From Maribellus sediminis (GTDB taxonomy: Bacteria > Bacteroidota > Bacteroidia > Bacteroidales > Prolixibacteraceae), in contig NZ_WXUB01000004.1 in assembly GCF_011799805.1 (NCBI RefSeq), positions 62,001 to 126,000 of the forward strand: DNA of 64,000 nucleotides. Direction: 5' to 3'. Numbering within the stretch: the stretch's first letter is position 1; each line of letters opens with the position of its first letter. Made by a program: the position numbers and the translations under genes. The notes under the pieces were generated by a model. It searched no databases. It worked only from the letters and a program-made list of their open reading frames with translations, and was not told the origin of the DNA. Positions 28,207 to 38,037 of this stretch are shown in pieces.

Positions 28207-28794
28207 TTAAGCTGTCTCAAACTCAGCTATCGCATCTTTCATTGCCACCAGGTAATCGATGTCGTCCAAACCGTTTTTTAAGCAATGCTTTTTGTAAGGA
28301 TTGATCTCAAATTCAGTCGATTCGCCTGTTGATGCAATGGTGAATGTTTGTTTCTCAAGATCTACTTCAAAAGTCGAGTCGGAATCCTTTTCGATAGCGT
28401 CGAAAATCTTTTGAAGGAATTCAGGTGAAACAACAACCGGTAGCAGTCCGTTGTTCAAGGCATTGCCTTTGAATATGTCGGCAAAAAAGCTTGAAACCAC
28501 TACACGGAATCCGTAATCGTAGATAGCCCAGGCAGCGTGCTCGCGGCTCGATCCGCTACCAAAGTTTTTACCTGCAACCAGTATTTTACCTGAATATTTG
28601 TTGTCGTTTAAGGGGAAGTCAGCTTTCGGACTTCCGTCTTTTTCATACCTCCAGTCGCGGAACAGGTTGTCGCCGAATCCTTTGCGTTCAACTGCTTTCA
28701 GGAAACGTGCAGGAATGATCTGGTCGGTATCTACATTTTCAAGGGGCAGCGGTACTGCCGGTGTATTTATTACAGAAAATTTATCGTATGCCAT
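28207..28794 (-). CDS. leuD: 3-isopropylmalate dehydratase small subunit
   Basis: A 195-residue protein of the aconitase swivelling-domain family. It begins with [19 protein letters not shown] and holds [46 protein letters not shown], the substrate-binding signature. It pairs with LeuC to isomerise 2- to 3-isopropylmalate (and citramalate to 3-methylmalate). Separated from leuC by 82 noncoding bases with a weak GCGCTTAGCGC palindrome, and from the next gene by about 60. Confidence 0.96.
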   Translation of the reverse strand: MAYDKFSVINTPAVPLPLENVDTDQIIPARFLKAVERKGFGDNLFRDWRYEKDGSPKADFPLNDNKYSGKILVAGKNFGSGSSREHAAWAIYDYGFRVVVSSFFADIFKGNALNNGLLPVVVSPEFLQKIFDAIEKDSDSTFEVDLEKQTFTIASTGESTEFEINPYKKHCLKNGLDDIDYLVAMKDAIAEFETA

Positions 28795-28876
28795 GTTTAC
28801 AAAATTTTGCAGAGAGCCAAGAGCAGAGAGCCAGGCGCTTTTTCGCTGTGCCCTTTGCGCTTAGCGCTTCGCGGTT

Positions 28877-30277
28877 TTACATCATTTCTCTTGGATCGGT
28901 TACTACTCCACTGACGGCTGCAGCTGCTGCTGTGAGCGGACTGGCCAGCATAGTTCTGGATCCCGGTCCCTGGCGGCCTTCGAAGTTTCTGTTGGTAGTA
29001 GAAACTGCATATTTACCTTCAGGAATTTTATCCTCGTTCATCGCCAGACAAGCTGAACATCCCGGTTGACGGAGTTCGAAACCTGCTGCTTCAAGAATGT
29101 CCACCAAACCTTCTTCTCGTATCTGGGTTTCAACCCGCTTCGAGCCGGGCACCAGCCATGCGTTTACGTTTGGCGCTTTTTGTTTGCCTTTTACAAAATT
29201 TGCAAAAGCACGAAAATCCTCGATGCGGCCGTTCGTGCAACTTCCAAGGAATACGTAATCTACCTGTTTGCCTTTCATTGAGTCTCCTTCGTGGTAACCC
29301 ATGTATTGCAACGATTTCAGGTAAGTTGATTTATCGGTTCCCTGCATCCCTTCGGTTGTAGGAATCTGATGTGTTACGCCAATTCCCATTCCCGGGTTGG
29401 TACCATAGGTGATCATGGGTTCAATGTCGGCAGCATCATAAGTGTATTCTGTGTCGAATACAGCACCGTCATCGGTTTTCAGTTCTTTCCATTTGGCAAG
29501 AGCGGCTTCCCATTCTTCGCCTTTTGGTGCGAACTGACGGCCTTTTACATAGTTGAACGTTGTTTCATCCGGGGCGATCATACCACCGCGTGCACCACTT
29601 TCGATACTCAGGTTACACAATGTCATCCGGCCTTCCATCGAAAGTCCGGTAATGGCAGAACCTGCATATTCAATAAAGTGACCGGTACCTCCACTGGTCG
29701 AAATTTTCGAAATAATGTACAGTGCAATGTCTTTTGCAGTTACGCCTTTACCCAGTTCACCGTTTACAGTAATGCGCATCTTCTTCGGTTTTGGCTGCAT
29801 AATACACTGGCTGGCCAGCACCATTTCCACTTCGCTGGTACCGATTCCAAAAGCAATCGCTCCAAAAGCTCCGTGAGTCGAGGTGTGGCTGTCGCCGCAA
29901 ACGATGGTCATTCCCGGTTGGGTCAATCCCATTTCAGGGCCGATAATGTGAACGATTCCATGTCCTTCCGACTGCAGATCGTGATAAACAATGCCATGTT
30001 CAGCACAGTTCTTTTTCAGCATTTCAACCTGGTTGCGCGAAAGTTCGTCTTTAATTGAAAGGTGCTGCTCCTGGGTTGGAACGTTATGGTCGGGTGTAGC
30101 CGTTGTTTTATCGGGGCGGAATACTTTTAATCCGCGTGTCTTTAACCCAAGAAAAGCTACCGGGCTGGTAACCTCGTGAATTAAGTGACGATCGATGTAC
30201 AATACGTTGGGACCTCCCTCAACCTGCTCTACCACGTGAGCGTCCCAGATTTTATCAAATAATGTTTTTGCTTCCAT
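28877..30277 (-). CDS. leuC: 3-isopropylmalate dehydratase large subunit
   Basis: The start is set at 30277 because GGAAAAG lies 5-11 bases before it and this gives 466 residues, the normal LeuC length; a start at 30289 is also open. Aconitase-type catalytic subunit: [51 protein letters not shown], and the [4Fe-4S] ligands in [14 protein letters not shown] and [10 protein letters not shown]. It carries out dehydration/hydration of isopropylmalate in the cytoplasm. Oxygen-labile cluster as in the family. The gene follows leuA by 134 bases containing a C-rich palindrome. Confidence 0.96.
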   Translation of the reverse strand: MEAKTLFDKIWDAHVVEQVEGGPNVLYIDRHLIHEVTSPVAFLGLKTRGLKVFRPDKTTATPDHNVPTQEQHLSIKDELSRNQVEMLKKNCAEHGIVYHDLQSEGHGIVHIIGPEMGLTQPGMTIVCGDSHTSTHGAFGAIAFGIGTSEVEMVLASQCIMQPKPKKMRITVNGELGKGVTAKDIALYIISKISTSGGTGHFIEYAGSAITGLSMEGRMTLCNLSIESGARGGMIAPDETTFNYVKGRQFAPKGEEWEAALAKWKELKTDDGAVFDTEYTYDAADIEPMITYGTNPGMGIGVTHQIPTTEGMQGTDKSTYLKSLQYMGYHEGDSMKGKQVDYVFLGSCTNGRIEDFRAFANFVKGKQKAPNVNAWLVPGSKRVETQIREEGLVDILEAAGFELRQPGCSACLAMNEDKIPEGKYAVSTTNRNFEGRQGPGSRTMLASPLTAAAAAVSGVVTDPREMM

Positions 30278-30330
30278 AATCTTTTCCATCTATAAATGGA
30301 TTCAACTTATATATTTTTGAAACTGACTCA

Positions 30331-30381
30331 TCCCCCTGCTCCTTCGTCGCACTCCCCCTTCGAAGGGGGATTAAGGGGGAT
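30331..30381. repeat. C/G-rich short palindrome between leuA and leuC
   Basis: CATCCCCCT..CTCCCCCTTCGAAGGGGGA..AGGGGGATG is a nested inverted repeat. Similar CCCCTcc/ggAGGGG and CCCCTTTAGGGG sequences lie near 5094 and 8377. It may be a small REP element; effect on leuC expression unknown. Confidence 0.5.
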
Positions 30382-30411
30382 GAACTGTCCGAATCTTTTT
30401 TACTTAACTAC

Positions 30412-31917
30412 TTAACTCGCCACCGGCAATTTGTTAATCGCATCAAGGAAAGCTTCCACTGATGCAGTAATAATATCGGTGTGTGCACCAAAACCATGGT
30501 AGATGGAGTCGTTATAGTCCACCTGCATGTGCACTTTACCAATATCGTCGCTACCGCGGGTTATGGCCTGAACCAGGAATTCTTCAATAACTACCTGGCG
30601 GTGAATGATCTTTTTAACTGCAGAAATGGCGGCATCAACCGGACCGTTTCCGGCAGATGTTGCGTCAAATTTCTCACCTGAAATATCGAGGCAAACGGTA
30701 GCCATTGGTTTCAGACTTTTGCCTGAAACTACCTGCAGGTAATCCAATTTGATACGTCGCTCTTTGCGCGTGGCATCGCCAACCAGCAACGCGATATCGT
30801 CGTCGCGGATGTCTTTTTTCTTATCGGCCAGTTTCAGGAACTCGTCGTATACCTCGTCGAGTTTTGCTTTGTCTAACTGGAAGCCCAATAATTCCAAACG
30901 GTGCTTCAATGCGGCACGTCCACTTCGGGCTGTCAACAAAATCGCTGATTCGTTGATACCAACGTCAGTCGGATCCATGATCTCGTAGTTCTCACGGTTT
31001 TTCAAAACACCGTCCTGGTGAATTCCCGATGAGTGTGCAAAAGCATTTCTGCCAACTACCGCTTTGTTTGGCTGAACCGGCATGTTCATCAGGGTAGAAA
31101 CCAAACGGCTGGTGTTGTAAATGTTTTTGGTATTTACACCTGTCTCAATTCCCAGTGCCTGGTAATGTGTTTTAAGTGTCATAACTACTTCTTCGAGCGA
31201 AGTATTTCCGGCACGTTCGCCGATACCGTTGATGGTTACCTCAGCCTGGCGCGCACCATTCAAAACACCCGAAATGGTATTGGCAGTTGCCATTCCCAAA
31301 TCGTTATGACAGTGTGTTGAAATAACTGCTTTATGAATGTTTGGCACATTTTCCATCAGGTACTTAATTTTTGCACCAAACTCGTGGGGGAGGGTATAAC
31401 CGGTTGTATCCGGAATATTTACCACTGTGGCCCCGGCTTTGATTACTGCCTCGATTACCCGAGCCAGGTATTCATTTCCTGTACGTCCGGCATCTTCGGC
31501 ATAAAACTCTACGTCTTCAACGTATTTCTTGGCGTATTTAACGGCTTCAACACCGCGTTCTATAATTTCTTCCGGATTGGAATTTAGTTTGTGGTAAATG
31601 TGAAAATCCGATGTTCCGATTCCCGTGTGAATACGTCCTTTCTTGGCGTACTTTAGCGATTCGGCTGCAACATCGATATCTTTTTGCACTGCGCGGGTCA
31701 GGGCACAAATGGTTGGCCATGTTACCGCTTTCGAAATCTCTACTACCGATTCAAAATCGCCAGGGCTGGAAATAGGGAAGCCGGCTTCAATTACGTCAAC
31801 TCCCAAATCCTGCAATGCTTTGGCAACTTCAATCTTTTCTACCGTGTTCAACTGACAACCCGGGACCTGTTCTCCGTCGCGCAAGGTTGTGTCGAAAATG
31901 TAAAGTCTGTCGCTCAT
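30412..31917 (-). CDS. leuA: 2-isopropylmalate synthase
   Basis: A 501-residue enzyme. N-terminal catalytic TIM barrel with [53 protein letters not shown] (metal-binding His-x-His and Asn), [18 protein letters not shown] and [16 protein letters not shown]-terminal regulatory domain (about 370-501, [15 protein letters not shown]) that binds leucine. It condenses 2-oxoisovalerate with acetyl-CoA and commits carbon to leucine. First gene of the operon, 137 bases after an attenuator terminator, so it is probably controlled both by leucine feedback on the enzyme and by leader-peptide translation. Confidence 0.96.
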   Translation of the reverse strand: MSDRLYIFDTTLRDGEQVPGCQLNTVEKIEVAKALQDLGVDVIEAGFPISSPGDFESVVEISKAVTWPTICALTRAVQKDIDVAAESLKYAKKGRIHTGIGTSDFHIYHKLNSNPEEIIERGVEAVKYAKKYVEDVEFYAEDAGRTGNEYLARVIEAVIKAGATVVNIPDTTGYTLPHEFGAKIKYLMENVPNIHKAVISTHCHNDLGMATANTISGVLNGARQAEVTINGIGERAGNTSLEEVVMTLKTHYQALGIETGVNTKNIYNTSRLVSTLMNMPVQPNKAVVGRNAFAHSSGIHQDGVLKNRENYEIMDPTDVGINESAILLTARSGRAALKHRLELLGFQLDKAKLDEVYDEFLKLADKKKDIRDDDIALLVGDATRKERRIKLDYLQVVSGKSLKPMATVCLDISGEKFDATSAGNGPVDAAISAVKKIIHRQVVIEEFLVQAITRGSDDIGKVHMQVDYNDSIYHGFGAHTDIITASVEAFLDAINKLPVAS

Positions 31918-32053
31918 GATTTATTCATTTTTCAATTTTTATTAGCTGTCTAATCAAGTTCTCTGTTTCGTTATAAAACCTATTGGATTGCGGTTTGAAG
32001 TATGAAGCGGAAATTTTTTTTCTTCCGACTTCGTGCTTCCAGCTTCCTGCATT

Positions 32054-32084
32054 AAAAAAGCCACCCTCTTATCTGAGAATGGCT
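32054..32084 (-). terminator. Attenuator terminator of the leu operon
   Basis: On the minus strand AGCCATTCTC-AGATAA-GAGGGTGGCT-TTTTT: a 10-bp stem with one mismatch and a T-run, 40 bases after the leader stop codon and 137 before leuA. Its first arm (CTGAGAATGG read on the plus strand at 32073-32082) can instead pair with the segment at 32118-32127. Confidence 0.85.
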
Positions 32085-32117
32085 TCTATTTTAAATCCAA
32101 TATTTTGTATCAACATA

Positions 32118-32127
32118 CCACTCTCAG
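32118..32127 (-). promoter_or_regulatory. Antiterminator arm
   Basis: Minus-strand CTGAGAGTGG overlaps the leader stop codon and is complementary, through one G-U pair, to CCATTCTCAG in the first arm of the terminator. When a ribosome stalls upstream in the Leu/Ile codons this arm is free to pair and prevent the terminator; when it reaches the stop codon it covers the arm. The mechanism is inferred from the arrangement. Confidence 0.75.
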
Positions 32128-32195
32128 TTCAACTTTTTTAGAAGAAGAATACCAAGAATAATATTTAGAATAGATATGTTGATGTTTAATCTCAT
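32124..32195 (-). CDS. Leu/Ile-rich leader peptide of the leu operon
   Basis: A 23-codon frame from ATG at 32195 to TGA at 32124-32126. It encodes 7 Leu and 6 Ile and no Val; the peptide reads MRLNINISIL then NIILGILLLKKLN. Such a density of regulatory codons, immediately followed by mutually exclusive antiterminator and terminator stems and then leuA, is the pattern of ribosome-mediated transcription attenuation. The downstream operon makes leucine and, by the proposed citramalate branch, isoleucine, which matches the two codon types. No strong Shine-Dalgarno is seen, as is normal in this phylum. Confidence 0.85.
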   Translation of the reverse strand: MRLNINISILNIILGILLLKKLN

Positions 32196-32351
32196 TTGAT
32201 CGTTTACTTACGATTTCCTGCAAATATCAAAATATTTTTCAAAAATGAAAACAAAACGGGCTTTTTTATACGAAAAGTTAAGAATAATACCACAAACTCC
32301 GATTCTGTTTAACTATTCTACACGCCGTTACCCCAAAAATCTACACCGATA

Positions 32352-33143
32352 CTACAATTTTTTGTCTGCCGTTACCGAATAAACCATCGGGATTTTATCT
32401 TCGAGTCCTTTTATTTTGAATTTTCGTTCGTCGATTTTTACCGTGTTCTGAAAACAATCGTAAGGCGAATAATTGTATTCCCTGAAATCGGTGATCGTCA
32501 AACCGGATTTTATCAGTGCATTTATTACCGTGCTCAGACCGTGGTTCCACGAAACCGATTTTTCCTTGATTGGAGCACTCCTGTCGGTGTAGGTGCCTTC
32601 AAGTTCTTCTATAATTGGTGGCGAATCCATGTAATTGTATTCAATGCGCTGAAAATCGTAACTCAACATCCAGATGATGGGATGAAATTCAACAAACACC
32701 AGCTTCCCTCCGGGTTTTAAAAAACGATGGATCACTTCGGCCCATTTGTTCATATCTGGCAACCAACCGATAACTCCGTAGGATGTAAAAACAATGTCGA
32801 ATTGTTCGTCGAGCACCTCATGAAGTTGGTATACATCGCTCTGAATAAAGCGGACAGTAGTTCCCAGCTTGTCGTTTAATTCCCGTGCTTTTTCAATGGC
32901 TTTATCCGAAAGATCAACGCCGGTAGCCTCTGCTCCGTGGCGGGCGAGTGAAATCGTATCTTGTCCGAAATGACATTGAAGGTGTAATATTTTTTTCCCT
33001 TTCAGCTCACCCAGCAATTCAAGTTCGATGGTATTTAGCGAATCTTTTCCTTTCAGAAAGGAACTTACATCGTAGAAATCGGATTGAAAGTGATGTTCTG
33101 TTTTTTCGTCCCAGAGTTTTTTATTGATGGCGATATAATCCAT
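32352..33143 (-). CDS. Class I SAM-dependent methyltransferase
   Basis: A 263-residue cytoplasmic protein. Motif I is ILHLQCHFGQDTISLARHGAEATGVDLSDKAIEKAREL (about 51-88; the Gly-rich loop is replaced by CHFGQD, as in a known subgroup), and FDIVFTSYGVIGWLP and FLKPGGKLVFVEFHP are motifs II-III. The C-terminus has a family-typical Trp/His-rich region (SVSWNHGLSTVINAL). Substrate unknown. It is the first gene after the leu operon control region on the same strand but separate from it. Confidence 0.85.
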   Translation of the reverse strand: MDYIAINKKLWDEKTEHHFQSDFYDVSSFLKGKDSLNTIELELLGELKGKKILHLQCHFGQDTISLARHGAEATGVDLSDKAIEKARELNDKLGTTVRFIQSDVYQLHEVLDEQFDIVFTSYGVIGWLPDMNKWAEVIHRFLKPGGKLVFVEFHPIIWMLSYDFQRIEYNYMDSPPIIEELEGTYTDRSAPIKEKSVSWNHGLSTVINALIKSGLTITDFREYNYSPYDCFQNTVKIDERKFKIKGLEDKIPMVYSVTADKKL

Positions 33144-33240
33144 TGGTCAATTTTTTATTCGACATAAAGTTAAGTGAATGAAGCTTTTTTCAGGCTAAAA
33201 TCAAATCTTTTGCGAAAATAAAGTGAGAGAAACTGTGATT

Positions 33241-33969
33241 TTAAGCCAAGTGGTTTCCCGAACTTAGCTTCTGGGATAATTCTGCGATCAACTGTTTTGC
33301 GGCGGGTTCAGTACTTCGTTCCAATTCTTCGATTATTCGTTTAATCGTTTCCGACGATTCCTGGTTATCTCGCATTTTCTGAAAGCTGTCGGGAGGAGCC
33401 TGCGCATAAAATAACTTGTCGGTCCATTCATTTCTGAGGCCATCAATTACCAGGTGAATCCTATCTGTTTCACCACGGTTGCTTACCGAGTGAATGAAAT
33501 TGACATTGGTATACCAGCATTCTCCGGGTGACATTAGCAGCCATTCACCATCTAAAATAAACTCAACCAGGCTGTTGGTAACAATCGGGATGTGCAGGCG
33601 AAAACTACCGTCTTCGTAGCCCAACTCATGATCTCTGTGCGGCTTTATTTCAGCTCCGGAGCCAAGCCTTAACAAACGTGCGCTTGTTACCGGAAACTTA
33701 AATGATTCGACTACTTCCCTGAAGTAGTGGCACTCTTTCATGATTGGTGTTTCTGTAATTTCGGCAGCTTCAGGTGAAATGGCAAAAATATTTGTTTCGT
33801 CGCCATTGCCTGTGTACAAAGGAATTACTGTCCACTCGCCGCTATACCCCGAGGTATTAAAATGCGGTATCCAGTTTTTTTTGAGTGCTAATGAAAGATC
33901 ATGAGCCAGTTTATGCTGATCGAATCGAATTGGTAACTTTAAATGTTTTGTGATTTGCCGGTTGCTCAT
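33241..33969 (-). CDS. Aspartyl/asparaginyl beta-hydroxylase domain protein
   Basis: A 242-residue protein with a double-stranded beta-helix core: LRLGSGAEIKPHRDHELGY gives the Fe(II) ligands His111 and, probably, Asp113, FRLHIPIVTN follows, and NFIHSVSNRG carries the distal His160 with a nearby Arg that would bind 2-oxoglutarate. It is therefore a Fe/2-oxoglutarate-type oxygenase by family; substrate unknown. Bacterial members include the LpxO-like lipid A hydroxylases and amino-acid hydroxylases. No lipid A gene adjoins it, apart from the OstA-like gene some 160 bases upstream on the same strand. Confidence 0.85.
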   Translation of the reverse strand: MSNRQITKHLKLPIRFDQHKLAHDLSLALKKNWIPHFNTSGYSGEWTVIPLYTGNGDETNIFAISPEAAEITETPIMKECHYFREVVESFKFPVTSARLLRLGSGAEIKPHRDHELGYEDGSFRLHIPIVTNSLVEFILDGEWLLMSPGECWYTNVNFIHSVSNRGETDRIHLVIDGLRNEWTDKLFYAQAPPDSFQKMRDNQESSETIKRIIEELERSTEPAAKQLIAELSQKLSSGNHLA

Positions 33970-34129
33970 ATTTCTGCGCTTAGTTGGTCAGAATGTTATC
34001 TAAATTCAAAGTAAACCTAACAAGCAGCTGTGCTCCAAAGTTTAGCGTTTTTACTTCTTTTACCTGGCTAGGCAACGATTACCAGCCTGTTGTGAAGGAT
34101 GGTGAAGTGAATAATAACCGGGATCAATT

Positions 34130-35701
34130 CTATTTTTCTGCGGCCTCAGTTATTTCCGGAGTCTGTGTCTTGGGTTCACGGAAAATGTCGTCTTTCGAAA
34201 CCGGGCGCAAATCGATCTGCCACTTAAAATCCGCAAGTTTTTTGTCGTTTTCAGTGAGGTCCAACAGTGGTTTCAACTCTCCGGTAGGCTGCTTCATAAA
34301 AGCAATTTTATGTATCTGTCCGTCTTTAAAGCGAATGGAAATGTTACTGCTTTCGGCACGGTTCATGCCAATAATTTCCTTGTCTTCACGGGCATAATAC
34401 AGCGTTTGTCCGTTTCCGTCGACATTGATGTTGTTGAGTTCACCATTTATAACGTAACCTACCATATCCTTGCCTTTTATCTGGTCGTACATGCCCGAAT
34501 CCTGTTCAGCAATAATAAAGCTGTTTTTATACATCAGAATCTGATCGGGCGCATTTGTATGCTGGATCATTTCAATACGGTCGGCACTCAGTTGCTGCAT
34601 TTCCGACCAAAGTACCGGATTTCTGAACAACTGCACCAGCGAATCTTTTGTGAAATAGATCAGTGAATCGCAGATTCCCTGTACATCGCTGCGGTAAAAA
34701 CGAACACCATAATAGGCCTTCACAATATTTTCACCTTCAACGGTATCGGGCATGGTGCGCAATGTGTCGGCATGCAAAAACAGGCTGTCGGTTTCGTTAT
34801 ACGATATGAACATAGCCGAATCAGTGACTGTGGCGAGTTCTGTGAGTTCGTTGTATTGAACACTGTTTCCGCGAACAATGGTTCTGTTTTCGTAATCTTC
34901 AAGATGAACATTCCCGTAGGCAAAACCATCACCGTTTTCTTTGTTGTAAATAATTTGTTTGGCTTTTAACAGCTGGGTTTCGTTATAAACCTCGGGGCTT
35001 TTTTTCAGATCGGCTTCACCTGTAATGGTATTGTACCAGCCATCTTCGGCATACAAAGTATTTGCTGAATCGCGTATGGTAGTTGGTCCTTCGAAATAAA
35101 TAATTTCGCTTTCCGTGTTGTACTTCAAGTTGTCACTGTCGATGGTGTACTTATCGCTGAAACCCACTACACTGTCGGTAAAGTGCGCGAGCTTCTCGTT
35201 CATGTAGTATTTGCCAACTTTGCTGGTTAGTACATTGGTGCTGTCGACTATCTTACCAAAGCAGTCGTAATAACCAATGTCATTTTCCATGTCGTAATCC
35301 AGGGTGTCGGTGTACAGGATAATATCCTTGTTGTGAAGTTCAACATCATGTATGGCTTGTGCAAAACTGCGGTCGCCATCGTAAAAAACCTTTTGGGCGT
35401 AAAGATGTAGTGTGTCTCCCTGGTTAATATGAACGTGGCCAAAAGCATCTACCCGGTTCGAGCCTTCGTAGGTGTAGGCACTGTCGCAATACATCAGCAC
35501 GTCCTGGTGCTTGATGATAACGTCGTTCAGCAGGCGTTGTGCATTTGCAATATGAGGACTTTGAACGAGTGCTCCGGCCTGTAAAATTTCCACCTCTTTC
35601 TTTTCCTGGGCCGACGAGAAAAAAGGCAATAAAAGTATAAGCCCCAGAATAAAGTTCCGGAAAGGGGCAGCTATTTTAGTATTGAAACGACTGGTGTGCA
35701 T
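34130..35701 (-). CDS. OstA/LptA-like exported protein
   Basis: A 523-residue protein with a signal peptide (hydrophobic residues about 17-31, cleavage near SSAQ). Repeating beta-strand phrases typical of the LptA/LptD N-terminal beta-jellyroll fill most of it (YCDSAYTYEGSNRVDAFGHVHINQGDTLHLYAQKV is reduced here to its pattern: D.A....N....G.V.I.QGDT..Y). It fits the Bacteroidota OstA-like family that probably forms part of the LPS transport bridge across the periplasm. Its start codon overlaps the MoxR stop codon (TAATG), so the two are translationally coupled. Last gene of the six-gene string that begins with guaB. Confidence 0.8.
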   Translation of the reverse strand: MHTSRFNTKIAAPFRNFILGLILLLPFFSSAQEKKEVEILQAGALVQSPHIANAQRLLNDVIIKHQDVLMYCDSAYTYEGSNRVDAFGHVHINQGDTLHLYAQKVFYDGDRSFAQAIHDVELHNKDIILYTDTLDYDMENDIGYYDCFGKIVDSTNVLTSKVGKYYMNEKLAHFTDSVVGFSDKYTIDSDNLKYNTESEIIYFEGPTTIRDSANTLYAEDGWYNTITGEADLKKSPEVYNETQLLKAKQIIYNKENGDGFAYGNVHLEDYENRTIVRGNSVQYNELTELATVTDSAMFISYNETDSLFLHADTLRTMPDTVEGENIVKAYYGVRFYRSDVQGICDSLIYFTKDSLVQLFRNPVLWSEMQQLSADRIEMIQHTNAPDQILMYKNSFIIAEQDSGMYDQIKGKDMVGYVINGELNNINVDGNGQTLYYAREDKEIIGMNRAESSNISIRFKDGQIHKIAFMKQPTGELKPLLDLTENDKKLADFKWQIDLRPVSKDDIFREPKTQTPEITEAAEK

Positions 35702-36663
35702 TAAAGCAATTGATCGATGATATCGTCGATAGATTTATTCTCGGCTTCTGCCTTGTAATTTTTTATGATCCTGTGACGTAAAATGGAAGGCGCCACTGCT
35801 TTTACATCTTCAATGTCGGGAGAATATTTTCCGTGCAATGCAGCATTGGTTTTTGCTCCAAGTACAAGGTATTGCGAAGCACGCGGACCGGCTCCCCATT
35901 TCAGGTACTGGTTTGAAACCTCGGCTGAATGCCCGTTACCCGGACGAGTTTTGGCGGCGAGTGTTACTGCGTATTGCAGTACATTGTCGTTTACAGGCAC
36001 TTTACGAATCAGGTCCTGGAAGAACTTGATCTCGTCGCCCGAAATCACGGTTTTGGGTTCATTGGTATAAGTTGAAGTTGTATTTCTAACAATGGTCAAC
36101 TCATCTTCGAGTTTTGGATAATCGAGCCATACCGAAAACATAAAACGGTCGAGCTGAGCTTCAGGAAGCGGATAAGTACCTTCCTGTTCAATCGGGTTTT
36201 GAGTAGCCAAAACAAAAAACGGCTTGTCGAGATCGAAGTGTTCGCCTGCAGCAGTTACCGATCTTTCCTGCATGGCTTCTAGCAATGCCGACTGTGTTTT
36301 TGGCGGCGTACGGTTGATCTCGTCGGCCAGAATGATGTTGGCGAAAAGCGGCCCCTTGATAAATTTGAAGTTGCGTTCGTTATCCAGGATCTCAGTACCG
36401 ATAATGTCAGAAGGCATCAAATCGGGAGTAAACTGAATACGGTTGTATTTTAATCCGAGTGTTTTAGCAATGGTAGTTACCAGCAGCGTTTTTGCCAGTC
36501 CCGGAACACCAATAAGAAGGACATGTCCACGGCTGAAAAGTGAAACCAACACCTGGTCGATCACTTCATCCTGTCCGTAAATTACTTTCTTAATCTCGTT
36601 TTTTAATGCCTCAAATTTTTCGCGCAGGGCATCCAGCGCAGCAACATCGTTTTTAAATTCCAT
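35701..36663 (-). CDS. MoxR-family AAA+ ATPase
   Basis: A 320-residue cytoplasmic ATPase. Walker A GVPGLAKT (about 56-63), Walker B ILADEINR with sensor region TPPKTQSALLEAMQE, the sensor-1 phrase VLATQNPIEQEGTYPLPEAQLDRF and a C-terminal lid with GASPRAS-like PRASQYL. MoxR proteins act as chaperones for metal insertion or assembly of VWA-domain partners, or in stress and envelope functions. No VWA or DUF58 gene is next to it here; instead it sits between a SurA-like PPIase and an OstA-like protein, an order suggesting a role in envelope protein or LPS assembly. Confidence 0.92.
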   Translation of the reverse strand: MEFKNDVAALDALREKFEALKNEIKKVIYGQDEVIDQVLVSLFSRGHVLLIGVPGLAKTLLVTTIAKTLGLKYNRIQFTPDLMPSDIIGTEILDNERNFKFIKGPLFANIILADEINRTPPKTQSALLEAMQERSVTAAGEHFDLDKPFFVLATQNPIEQEGTYPLPEAQLDRFMFSVWLDYPKLEDELTIVRNTTSTYTNEPKTVISGDEIKFFQDLIRKVPVNDNVLQYAVTLAAKTRPGNGHSAEVSNQYLKWGAGPRASQYLVLGAKTNAALHGKYSPDIEDVKAVAPSILRHRIIKNYKAEAENKSIDDIIDQLL

Positions 36664-36678
36664 GGGTGTATCAGGTGC

Positions 36679-38037
36679 TTATTTTATCCAGTTATCGAAT
36701 TTAAAGTTACAGTTTGCATACGTATTATCGATTCGGATATAGGTTTGTGACTGTTGTTCGGCAATCCATTTTTGCATTACATCCTCTTTCTTTTTAGCCA
36801 GGTAAAGGTCGGCCAGAACCTGATAATCGTTTTGCAAATCTGCTTTGTGAGCATCGATTTTATTAGTGAGTTTAACAATCTTATACACGGTTTGTTGATT
36901 CTCGGGATCGATGGTTTCGAAAGGTTGTGAAATTTCGTTCAGGTTCATCTTTGTAATTACCTTACTGATGTCGCCGTCGAGTTCTTCTATGGCAAACTTT
37001 GATGACATGGTATTTGGGTTAATTGCCAAACCCCCGTTATTTCTAGTGTTTTTATCGTACGAGAACATGCTAGCAGCCTGTTCGAACCCGATTTCGTTTT
37101 TACGGATTAGCGTTGCAAGACTGTCCAGACGATTGTACGCCTCTTCGCGTGCTTCAACCGAAACTTTAGGCCTCATAAGAATATGGCGGGTTGCTACTTT
37201 ACCACCCTGTTTGTCGATTAGCTGAATGATATGGTAACCCATAGCGCTCTGTACTATGTTCGAGATCTTGTCACCCTTTAGATTAAAAGCAACAGCAGCA
37301 AATTCCGGATCTAACTCTGCGCGTCCGAAATATGGTAATTTTCCGCCATCTTTGGCCGATCCCGGATCTTCAGAATAAATCACTGCCATGGCTTCGAAAC
37401 TTGAACCGTTTTCGATACGTTTCTTTATTTCGCGAAGTTTAGCCTTTACACGGTTTTGCTCTTCCAGTTCAATCTGAGGTTGCATGGTAATCTGCCCGTA
37501 TTCGTATTGAGTTGGAATTGTGGGAATCTGTTCCTTGTCGAGATTACGGAAATAGTAGCGCACTTCCGAAGGCGTTACCGTAACATTCTCTACAATTTTA
37601 GAACGCATTTGTTGTGCCAGAGAATTTTCGCGGATGTTTTCCTGCAAATCTGCTTTAACTTGTGCAATCGGTTTGTTGAAATATGTTTCAATCGCACTTT
37701 CGGTACCCATATGTTGCAAAAAATATTGTATCTGTTGGTCCATTTGCTGGTTAATCTGGCTTGGTGTTACCGTGATCAAGGTATCCATTTCGGCTTCGGC
37801 AACCAGCAGTTTATTAATCAGGTAATCCTCCAGTACTTCACATTTCATGTCGCCTTCGGTGGTGATTCCCTGAGCCTGCTGACTGAGTGTTGCGTTCTCG
37901 ATATCCGATTTCAGTATAATGTTACCGCCCACAATTGCAACAATCTGATCGATAACTTTATCCTGAGCCATACTTCCCAAAACAAGTAGATTCAGTAAAA
38001 TGGCTCCCAGTATTTTCTTCATATTCTTCATTGTCAT
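36679..38037 (-). CDS. SurA-like periplasmic peptidyl-prolyl isomerase
   Basis: A 452-residue protein with a signal peptide (about 1-24, ending GSMAQ). The N-terminal chaperone domain starts DKVIDQIVAIVGGNIILKSDIE, as in SurA, followed by two parvulin-type (PPIC) domains: about 180-280 (SAKDGGKLPYFGRAELDPEFAAVAFNL) and about 285-395 (ATRHILMRP; a degenerate second copy with NNGGLAINPNTMSSKFA). It helps fold outer-membrane beta-barrels. Its start overlaps the stop of the preceding gene by 4 bases (ATGA). Confidence 0.9.
   Translation of the reverse strand: MTMKNMKKILGAILLNLLVLGSMAQDKVIDQIVAIVGGNIILKSDIENATLSQQAQGITTEGDMKCEVLEDYLINKLLVAEAEMDTLITVTPSQINQQMDQQIQYFLQHMGTESAIETYFNKPIAQVKADLQENIRENSLAQQMRSKIVENVTVTPSEVRYYFRNLDKEQIPTIPTQYEYGQITMQPQIELEEQNRVKAKLREIKKRIENGSSFEAMAVIYSEDPGSAKDGGKLPYFGRAELDPEFAAVAFNLKGDKISNIVQSAMGYHIIQLIDKQGGKVATRHILMRPKVSVEAREEAYNRLDSLATLIRKNEIGFEQAASMFSYDKNTRNNGGLAINPNTMSSKFAIEELDGDISKVITKMNLNEISQPFETIDPENQQTVYKIVKLTNKIDAHKADLQNDYQVLADLYLAKKKEDVMQKWIAEQQSQTYIRIDNTYANCNFKFDNWIK

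Noticed and set aside
29369-30058. 229-codon frame antisense to leuC, and a 211-codon frame at 14880-15515 antisense to the IMP dehydrogenase
   Set aside because: Long antisense frames arise from the codon bias of the real genes; both real genes have complete catalytic motifs.
32221-32256. Promoter for the leu leader (GATATTTG with TTTTTG or TTTTG upstream)
   Set aside because: The -7 box has a mismatch and the two possible -33 boxes are spaced 11 or 23 bases from it instead of about 19, so I do not call it.
33984-34397. Plus-strand frame of 137 codons opposite the OstA-like gene
   Set aside because: It mostly overlaps a well-supported gene on the other strand and shows no family features.
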